From: Chloroflexota bacterium
Lineage (GTDB): Bacteria; Chloroflexota; UBA11872
Assembly (NCBI GenBank): GCA_026708035.1
Contig: JAPOVQ010000015.1
Span: 40,635-104,634 of the forward strand
Direction of reading: 5' to 3'
Length of the DNA: 64,000 nt
Shown: positions 58,026 through 64,000 of the stretch, one piece after another
Numbering within the stretch: position 1 is the stretch's first letter
How the letters are laid out: each line of letters opens with the position of its first letter
The notes under the pieces: generated by a model
The model's input: the letters and a program-made list of their open reading frames with translations, nothing else
Databases searched by the model: none
Told to the model about the DNA's origin: nothing
Translations under genes and position numbers: made by a program

Positions 58026-60494
58026 ATGGTCAACGCCTTGCGACCCAGACTGGTGATCAGGACCCGGCGCGGTGCGGACTGCGGGCGCGCCGCCGGGTGG
58101 CTGGCGGGCGTGGCGATGCTCGCGGCGGCATTGGGCGTCGGCGCGCCCGCAGCTCGCGCCGTCGAGCCGGGCACGTCGATCAATGCCGGCGCCTTCTTCG
58201 CGTCGGTCACGGCAGACGAATCCGCGCTCGGGTTTTCGGTCACCGACGACCGGGGCATGCGCCTCTGGTCCGGGTGGCGGGACCTCGGCGGAGAGAACGC
58301 CCTTGGGGCGCCGGTCTCGCGCCGCTTCCTGCTCGACGGCTGGGTGCGGCAGGTGTTCGAGCGGGGCCTCTTGCGCGCGGATCCCGCGCGGGGCGCGTCG
58401 ATTGTGAACGTGCTGGACTTCCTATCCGCGCGCGGGCACGACGCCCAATTGCTGAAGGACTTTGGCATCCCGGCGTCAGCCGATTGGTCGGCGGACGAGG
58501 GGCAGAGCTGGACTGACATACGGCAGCGCCACCTGGCGCTGCTGGAGGGGGCGGAGCCGTGGCGCGTGGCGCTGCGGGCGGCGTTTCGTACGGCGCGTGA
58601 GCCGCTGGCGAACAACGATGCGGCGCTTGCGCTGTATGGGTTGCCGATGGCCCTGGCGCAGACCGACATGGGCTACGCGTTGCGGACCCAACGGGCGGCG
58701 TGGGTCTACGACCCGGATACTGACGCGGCGCCGCGTCGGATCTCAGTGCTCGAGATGCTGCGGGCCGCGGAGCTGATCCCGGCCCACGCCACCGTGCCGC
58801 ATCGGGCCGACCAGCGGCCCCACCTGCAGCCGCCGCGCCCGGTGAGCGCCGTGCACTTCTTCGACTGGTGGAGGCCCGACTACCTGCCGACGGACTACTT
58901 CACCCACGGGCTGAGTTGGGAGCGGATTGGCCTGACGCGTGAGGAGATCGGGTCGTCGGCCTACTACGACGTGAACTTCAGGCTGATCCGCGATCTGGGT
59001 GTCGACGGTGTCGTGTGGGAGTGGTACGAGGGTGTGGATCTCACGCCCACGCCTGTCGTGCTCGACTCCTTGCGACGCCACGGCTTGAAGATCGGTCTGT
59101 TCTACGACTGGGAGTTGCTGCACGCCGGCAGCCAGCCGGCGCTCAGCGAGCAGGACTACATCGCCGCCGACGAGGCCAGCGTCAGCAAGATCGCGGACGA
59201 AGTGATCGCCTTTTATCAGGAAATCCCGCGGGACCTGTGGCTGTACGACGCGGACGGACGGCTCCCGGTGATCGTCTACGCCTTCGGCTTTCCCGAAGTG
59301 CTCGAAGACGTGGACGGGTGGACCTGGTTCTTCACCGAGCTTGCGGGCAGGGTCGAGACGGCGCTGGAGGTCGATGTGATCTTCGATTGGACGGCCGAGA
59401 CGCGGGTCCAGGCCCTGGCGTTCGAGCGCTGGCCGGACGACTACGCGTCGTTCAATTTCGTGGTTGACGCGCCGCAGTGGCAATTCGGGCATCACGTCGT
59501 GACCTGGAATTACATCTTCGACAATCGCGGCGGCGCGCGCGGCACGCGGCTGCGCGTGATCCGCGACGACAACCGCTACCTCCAGGAGACCGCCTGGCTG
59601 GCCGCGCACACGAATCCCAGCCTGATCTTCATCTACAGTTGGAACGAGTTCTGGGAAGGCTCGCATCTCTTCCCGGACGATACCTATGAGTGGCGGCGCT
59701 ACGAGCTGGCGCGGGCGCAGCTGGCAAAGCTGGCCGAGACGCGGGCCGACGACCTGCCCCGCGCGGTCATCATTGGCGACGCGGCGGATGCGTACCCACA
59801 GGGGACCAACGGCCTGTTCGAGAGCCAGCGCCTGCTGCTGCGTCACTTGCTGCGGCGCTACGTGCCCCAGGCCGACTTCATGACGCCGGCGCAGGTATCC
59901 CAGGACGCATTGGCCGGCTATGACTTGATCGTGAGCCTGACCACTGACCGGACAGTCGATTCAGTGCTGGTCGAGCTTCCCGAATCGGTCCAGATTGTCT
60001 ACTGGAACGCCACCGACCTGAGCACGGACCTGGCCCAACGCTTCGCGCAGGCGGCCGCGACGGAGCGCCCCGCCGGAGAGTTCCATCTCCTGGACGATGA
60101 CGGCGCAACGACCGACGACACGATCAATCTGGGTGGCGACGTCTGGCTGGCCACACCTGCGGTTGGGACCGAGATCGCCTTGGCCTTTGAGTTCGAGGGT
60201 AAGTCGTATCCGCTCGTGGTGCGGGCGGACAACGACCATTGGATCAACGTCTACGGGCCTACCGAGGCCGCCATGGTCGCAGCCTTCGAGACGGTCTACG
60301 GGCGGGAGCTTGAGCTCGCCATCACCTTCGCGCTCGGCCACCGCATCCAGCGGCTGGAGGTCTATCCCGATGGCCGCGTCGTGCAGAACACCTTCAGCGC
60401 GCCCGCCGTGTTCCTGCACGAACCCCTCGCCATCCCGGACTTCGAGCCGGTTCCGCCGCGGGATGTCCCGGCTGACGTGGCGGTTCCAGCGTGA
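58026..60494 (+). CDS. Secreted GH99-like protein with LGFP-like module, tandem paralogue 1
   Basis: An 822-residue predicted exported protein. Residues 1-46 are a signal peptide. Residues about 55-245 are the shared module (LGFSVTDDRGMRLWSGW, FLLDGWVRQVFERGLLR, IVNVLDFLSARGHDAQLL, ALYGLPMALAQTDMGY). Residues about 275-570 form a TIM-barrel-like glycosyl-hydrolase domain with VHFFDWW, YYDVNFRLIRDLGVDGVVWEW, FYDWELL and IFIYSWNEFWEGSHLFPDD, matching the WxxEWxEG motif of GH99-like (WbsX) proteins. A C-terminal region (about 580-820) has an additional Rossmann-like segment. It probably degrades or modifies a polysaccharide; substrate unknown. Confidence 0.85.
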   Translation: MVNALRPRLVIRTRRGADCGRAAGWLAGVAMLAAALGVGAPAARAVEPGTSINAGAFFASVTADESALGFSVTDDRGMRLWSGWRDLGGENALGAPVSRRFLLDGWVRQVFERGLLRADPARGASIVNVLDFLSARGHDAQLLKDFGIPASADWSADEGQSWTDIRQRHLALLEGAEPWRVALRAAFRTAREPLANNDAALALYGLPMALAQTDMGYALRTQRAAWVYDPDTDAAPRRISVLEMLRAAELIPAHATVPHRADQRPHLQPPRPVSAVHFFDWWRPDYLPTDYFTHGLSWERIGLTREEIGSSAYYDVNFRLIRDLGVDGVVWEWYEGVDLTPTPVVLDSLRRHGLKIGLFYDWELLHAGSQPALSEQDYIAADEASVSKIADEVIAFYQEIPRDLWLYDADGRLPVIVYAFGFPEVLEDVDGWTWFFTELAGRVETALEVDVIFDWTAETRVQALAFERWPDDYASFNFVVDAPQWQFGHHVVTWNYIFDNRGGARGTRLRVIRDDNRYLQETAWLAAHTNPSLIFIYSWNEFWEGSHLFPDDTYEWRRYELARAQLAKLAETRADDLPRAVIIGDAADAYPQGTNGLFESQRLLLRHLLRRYVPQADFMTPAQVSQDALAGYDLIVSLTTDRTVDSVLVELPESVQIVYWNATDLSTDLAQRFAQAAATERPAGEFHLLDDDGATTDDTINLGGDVWLATPAVGTEIALAFEFEGKSYPLVVRADNDHWINVYGPTEAAMVAAFETVYGRELELAITFALGHRIQRLEVYPDGRVVQNTFSAPAVFLHEPLAIPDFEPVPPRDVPADVAVPA

Positions 60495-60536
60495 GGAAGC
60501 CGTGCCGATCGTCCGCGCCGCCGCGCGGGACACCGA

Positions 60537-60558
60537 GCAACGCTCGGCCGAGCGTTGC
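60537..60558. promoter_or_regulatory. Perfect 22-nt palindrome before the second GH99-like gene
   Basis: GCAACGCTCGG is followed directly by its reverse complement CCGAGCGTTGC, ending 8 nt before the ATG at 60567. As DNA it could be an operator; as RNA it would be a tight hairpin adjoining the start. No T-run follows, so it is not a typical terminator. Confidence 0.55.
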
Positions 60559-60566
60559 CTAGGAAA

Positions 60567-63020
60567 ATGCTGGCTCGGAGGACCCGCTGGGCGAGTGGCG
60601 GACACGCCCGCACGCGTTTCGTGTGCCTGGTGGTGCTCCTGGCCGTTCTTGTCGCCGTTCCTCGCGCCGCGCAGGCGCAGGACACTGCAGTGCCAGGGGG
60701 TTTCGGCGCCTTCTTCGCGTCGGACACGGTGGACGAATCGGCGCTCGGATTCTCGGTCACCGACGACCGGGGTATGCGCCTCTGGTCGGGCTGGATGAAC
60801 CTGGGCGGCGAAGACACGCTCGGGGCGCCCGTCTCGCGCCGCTTCTTGCTTGGCGGCTGGGTGCGGCAGGTGTTCGAGCGGGGTCTGTTGCGCTCGGACC
60901 CTGCACAGGGCGCGTCCATCGTGAACGTGCTGGACTTCCTGTCCGCATTGGGACACGACGCCCAATTGCTGGAGGACTTCGGGATCCCGGCGTCGGCCGA
61001 TTGGTCGGCCGACGAGGGGCAGAGCTGGGATGAGATTCTCAACCGGCATCTGGCGCTGCTGGAGGGGGCGGAGCCGTGGCGCGTGGCGCTGCGGAGGGCC
61101 TATCGCACGGCCGACGGACCGCTGGCGAACAACGACGCGGCGCTGGCGCTGTACGGGTTGCCGATGGCGGTGGCGCGGACGGACGCGGGCTATGCGTTGC
61201 GGACCCAGCGGGCGGCGTGGGTCTACGACCCCGCAACGGATGCCGCGCCACGGCAGGTGGCGGTGCTTGACCTGCTACAGGCCACGAGGCTGATCCCAGC
61301 CCATGCCACGGTGCCGCATCGCGCCGACCAGCGGCCGCACCTGCAGCCGCCGCGCCCGGTGAGCGCCGTGCATTTCTTCGACTGGTGGAGCCCTGACTTC
61401 CTGCCGACGGAGTACTTCACCCACGGGCTGAGTTGGGAGCGGGTCGGTCTCACACGGGAGGAGGTGGGATCGGCGGCGTACTACGACGTGAACTTTGAGC
61501 TGATCCGCGATCTGGGCGTCGATGGCATCGTCTGGGAGTGGTATCTGACGGGCGCTAACCTCCTGGAACCGTCCTCCGTTGTGCTCGACTCCCTGCGACG
61601 GCACGACCTCAAGATCGGGCTGTTCTATGACTGGGAGGTGCTGCACAGCGGCGCTCGGGCTGTGCTGAGTGATCGCGCCTACATCGCGGCCGACGAGGCC
61701 AGCGTTAGCAAGATGGCGGACGAAGTCGTCGCCTTCTACCAGGGAATTCCGACGGACCTGTGGCTCTACGACGCGCACGGACGGCTTCCCGTGGTCGTTT
61801 ACGCCTACGGCTTTCCCGACATTCTCGATGACGTGGACGGGTGGACCTGGTTCTTCACCGAGATCGCCCGGCGCGTCGAGGAGGCCCTGGATGTCGACGT
61901 GATCTTCGATTGGTCAGCCTCGTCCCGGGTCCATGCCCTGGCGTTCGAGCGCTGGCCGGACGACTACGCGCCGTTCAACTTCGTGGTGGACGTGCCCCAG
62001 TGGCAATTCGGGCATCACGTGGTGACCTGGAACTATATCTTTGACAACCGCGGCGTCGCCGCGCGCGATGGGACCCCACGCCTGGTCCGCGACGACAACC
62101 GCTATCTGCAGGAAACCGCCTGGCTGGCCGCGCACACCAACCCGAGCCTCGTGTTCATCTATAGCTGGAACGAGTTCTGGGAGGGATCACACCTATTCCC
62201 GGACGACACCTATGAATGGCGCCGTTACGAGCTGGCGCAGGCGCAGCTCGCCAAGCTCGCCGAGACGCGAGTCGACGATCTGCCGAGCGCGGTCATCATC
62301 GGGGACCCGGCCGACGCGTACCCGGCGGGCACGAACGACCTGTTCGAGAGCCAGCGCCTGCTGCTGCGGCACTTCCTCCGGCGCTACGTGCCTCAGGCGG
62401 ACTTCATCACCCCCGAACAGGCCACTGACGTCACCCTGGCCGGCTACGACCTGGTGGTGAGCATCACCACAGATCGGGACGTCGATACGCTGCTGGCCGA
62501 TCTTCCCGAATCGGTCCAGATCGTCTATTGGAACGCCACGGATTTCACGACCGAATTCGGGCAACGGTTTGTGCAGTCGGTGGAAGCGGACCGGCCGCAG
62601 GGGCGGTACGAAATTCTGGACCGCGACGGCCAGCCGATTAGCGACTCGGTCTTGGCCAAGGGCGACATCTGGCGCATCACGCCGGCGGCCGGCGCCAGCG
62701 TGGACCTGACCTTCGACGAGGACGGCCAGCCCTACGCGCTGGTCGTGCGGGCCGACAACGACCACTGGATCAATGTCTACAACCCCACCGACGCCGCTCT
62801 GGCCGCGATCTTCGAGACGGTGTATGGCCGCGAGCTTGAGCCCGCCATCACCTTCGCGCTCGGCGGACGCACACAGCGACTTGAAATCTATCCTGACGGT
62901 CGAGTGGTGCGGAACACCTTCAGCGCCCCGGCGGTGTTTCTGCATGAACCGCTGGCCATCCCGGATTTCGAACCGGTTCCGCCGCGGGACGTGCCAGCCG
63001 ACGCGGCGGCCGCGGCTTGA
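60567..63020 (+). CDS. Secreted GH99-like protein, tandem paralogue 2
   Basis: An 817-residue close paralogue of the upstream protein with the same order: signal peptide (ending about residue 38), shared module (WSGWMNLGGEDTLGAPVSRR, IVNVLDFLSALGHD), GH99-like barrel (VHFFDWWSPDFLPTEYF, FYDWEVL, FIYSWNEFWEGSHLFPDD) and C-terminal region ending in VFLHEPLAIPDFEPVPP. Most residues are identical, and even the last about 40 match closely. Differences are concentrated in the signal peptide and the about 620-690 region. The ATG at 60567 follows a 22-nt palindrome; a TTG at 60555 inside that palindrome is less likely. This indicates a recent tandem duplication. Confidence 0.85.
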   Translation: MLARRTRWASGGHARTRFVCLVVLLAVLVAVPRAAQAQDTAVPGGFGAFFASDTVDESALGFSVTDDRGMRLWSGWMNLGGEDTLGAPVSRRFLLGGWVRQVFERGLLRSDPAQGASIVNVLDFLSALGHDAQLLEDFGIPASADWSADEGQSWDEILNRHLALLEGAEPWRVALRRAYRTADGPLANNDAALALYGLPMAVARTDAGYALRTQRAAWVYDPATDAAPRQVAVLDLLQATRLIPAHATVPHRADQRPHLQPPRPVSAVHFFDWWSPDFLPTEYFTHGLSWERVGLTREEVGSAAYYDVNFELIRDLGVDGIVWEWYLTGANLLEPSSVVLDSLRRHDLKIGLFYDWEVLHSGARAVLSDRAYIAADEASVSKMADEVVAFYQGIPTDLWLYDAHGRLPVVVYAYGFPDILDDVDGWTWFFTEIARRVEEALDVDVIFDWSASSRVHALAFERWPDDYAPFNFVVDVPQWQFGHHVVTWNYIFDNRGVAARDGTPRLVRDDNRYLQETAWLAAHTNPSLVFIYSWNEFWEGSHLFPDDTYEWRRYELAQAQLAKLAETRVDDLPSAVIIGDPADAYPAGTNDLFESQRLLLRHFLRRYVPQADFITPEQATDVTLAGYDLVVSITTDRDVDTLLADLPESVQIVYWNATDFTTEFGQRFVQSVEADRPQGRYEILDRDGQPISDSVLAKGDIWRITPAAGASVDLTFDEDGQPYALVVRADNDHWINVYNPTDAALAAIFETVYGRELEPAITFALGGRTQRLEIYPDGRVVRNTFSAPAVFLHEPLAIPDFEPVPPRDVPADAAAAA

Positions 63021-63031
63021 AGATTCCGTGG

Positions 63032-63051
63032 CCGCGTCGGTGCCGACGCGG
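63032..63051. terminator. Hairpin between paralogues 2 and 3
   Basis: CCGCGTCGG pairs with CCGACGCGG over 2 nt (9-bp stem) 11 nt after the stop. It has no T-run, so it is at best a weak terminator or RNA-stabilising hairpin. Confidence 0.4.
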
Positions 63052-63084
63052 CGGGACGCTGCGACTGCCAGCGTCGCCAGGGGC

Positions 63085-64000
63085 ATGAGGCCGCGGCGGC
63101 AACGGCCGCAGCTGGCGAGGACTGCCCGCGGCGCTGCGCGTCTCGCGTGCGTCGCGGCAGTCACGGCCGCGGTGCTGATGGGGTCCGGGGACGCTCGAGC
63201 GCACGATCCGACAGCGTCGGCGGGCGAAGGCGCTTTTTTTGCGTCGACCGGGTCCGAGCTTGGGTTTTCGGTCACTGACGACCGGGGCGTACGCCTCTGG
63301 TCGGGTTGGCTGAACCTGGGCGGCGAGGACACCCTTGGGGCGCCGGTTTCCCGTCGCTTCCTGCTCGACGGCTGGGTACGCCAGGTGTTCGAACGGGGGC
63401 TGTTGCGCTCGGACCCCACGCGTGGCGCGTCCATCGTGAACGTGTTGGACTTCCTGTCCGCGCAGGGACATGACGCCCGATTGCTGGAGGACTTTGGGAT
63501 TCCGGCGTCGGCCGATTGGTCGGCCGACGCGGGGCAGAGCTGGCATGAGATTCGCAATCGGCATTTGGCGCTGCTGGAGGGGGCGGAGCCGTGGCGAGTG
63601 GCGCTGCGGACGGCGTATCGCACCGCGGCGAAACCTCTGGGAAGCGACGGCGCGGCGCTGGCGCTGTATGGACTGCCGATGGCCGTGGCGCGCACGGACG
63701 CGGGCTACGCCCTGCGGACGCAGCGGGCGGCGTGGGTCTACGACCCCGAAACGGATGCCGCGCCGCGGCGGATTTCGATCCTTGAGTTGCTGGAAGCCAC
63801 GGGGCTGATCCCAGCCCACGCCGCGGTGCCGCATCGGGCCGACCTGCGGCCGCCGCGCCCGGTCAGCGCCGTGCATTTCTTCGACTGGTGGCCTACTGCC
63901 CCCGTGTCGACGCAAAACCCTACCCACGGCGTGACGTGGGAGCGGATCGGCGTCACTGCGGCGCAGGTGGAGTCGTCGGCCTACTACGACGCCAACTTCC
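63085..64000 (+). CDS. Secreted GH99-like protein, tandem paralogue 3 (3' truncated by window)
   Basis: The first 305 codons of a third copy, open at the window edge. The ATG at 63085 follows CCAGGGG. A signal peptide (about 1-36, ending in GDARA) leads into the shared module with GFSVTDDRGVRLWSGWLN, FLLDGWVRQVFERGLLR, VLDFLSAQGHDARLLEDFG and ALYGLPMAVARTDAGYALR. The GH99-like barrel has just begun (VSAVHFFDWWPTAP, then YYDANF). The segment between AVPHRAD and RPPRPV is shorter than in the other two copies, and the SVTAAQVESS part diverges, so this copy is the most distant of the three. It continues beyond the window. Confidence 0.8.
   Translation, partial: MRPRRQRPQLARTARGAARLACVAAVTAAVLMGSGDARAHDPTASAGEGAFFASTGSELGFSVTDDRGVRLWSGWLNLGGEDTLGAPVSRRFLLDGWVRQVFERGLLRSDPTRGASIVNVLDFLSAQGHDARLLEDFGIPASADWSADAGQSWHEIRNRHLALLEGAEPWRVALRTAYRTAAKPLGSDGAALALYGLPMAVARTDAGYALRTQRAAWVYDPETDAAPRRISILELLEATGLIPAHAAVPHRADLRPPRPVSAVHFFDWWPTAPVSTQNPTHGVTWERIGVTAAQVESSAYYDANF

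Noticed and set aside
1..64000. tRNA, rRNA, CRISPR arrays or prophage
   Set aside because: No T-loop/anticodon pattern, rRNA block, regularly spaced direct repeat or phage structural gene was recognised by eye. A tRNAscan/Infernal run would be needed to exclude small RNAs.

Overview
The window is 64 kb of gene-dense, GC-rich DNA that looks like the chromosome of an uncultured Chloroflexota bacterium. This assignment is an inference. It rests on Thr-Pro-rich lipoprotein linkers, a recurrent LGFP-like extracellular module, genes shared with Actinobacteria, ring-type enolase/DapA catabolic genes and the absence of any Gram-negative LPS genes. No rRNA, tRNA or CRISPR array was recognised.

Layout. 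0-5.6 kb: the 3' end of a secreted protein, an M29 aminopeptidase, a lipoprotein, an OmpR-type two-component pair and a Crp-family regulator. 5.6-9.4 kb: ArsA ATPase and SelD on the minus strand, then a secreted zinc-protease-like protein. SelD is itself a selenoprotein: an in-frame UGA sits at the catalytic cysteine position and a SECIS-like hairpin lies downstream. 9.5-16.6 kb: tyrS, tag, a beta-propeller protein, a 1056-residue SHMT-GcvT fusion and a sulfite-oxidase-like molybdoenzyme.

17.45-20.43 kb: a complete IS1595-type transposon with 24-bp terminal inverted repeats and a perfect 8-bp target duplication. It carries a transposase, a DNA methyltransferase fused to an HNH nuclease (with a probable 1-nt frameshift), a 54-residue RGRP protein and a helical 115-residue protein. 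It landed in the U-tract of an intrinsic terminator.

20.6-35.1 kb: a beta-lactamase-fold serine hydrolase, a GEVED lipoprotein, queD/SDR/queC, methyltransferases, a 2-hydroxyacid dehydrogenase, threonine synthase, UDP-glucose dehydrogenase, a LysM protein, an MFS transporter, an XRE/zinc-ribbon protein and thioredoxin. 35-47 kb: an amidohydrolase, a 2-oxoacid dehydrogenase operon (E1alpha-E1beta-E2), an IPMDH-type dehydrogenase, recF with a DciA-like partner, a polysaccharide deacetylase, a UroD/MtaA-like protein and RNase Y.

47.4-51.6 kb: an ArsR regulator with its own operator, followed by ino1-patA-pimA-PI-phosphate synthase. This compact operon encodes phosphatidylinositol-mannoside-type lipid synthesis and resembles the mycobacterial cluster. 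51.8-55.2 kb: a mandelate-racemase-family dehydratase and two DapA-family lyases, which probably form a sugar-acid catabolic set. 55.5-57.6 kb: FtsK. 58.0-64.0 kb: three tandem paralogues of a secreted GH99-like protein, the last cut by the window edge.

Two themes recur. One roughly 200-residue extracellular module heads at least five secreted proteins and probably also the polysaccharide deacetylase. Several families of short palindromic repeats fill the longer intergenic gaps, near 12.5, 36.0-36.5, 47.0-47.3, 51.6, 54.1 and 55.3 kb.
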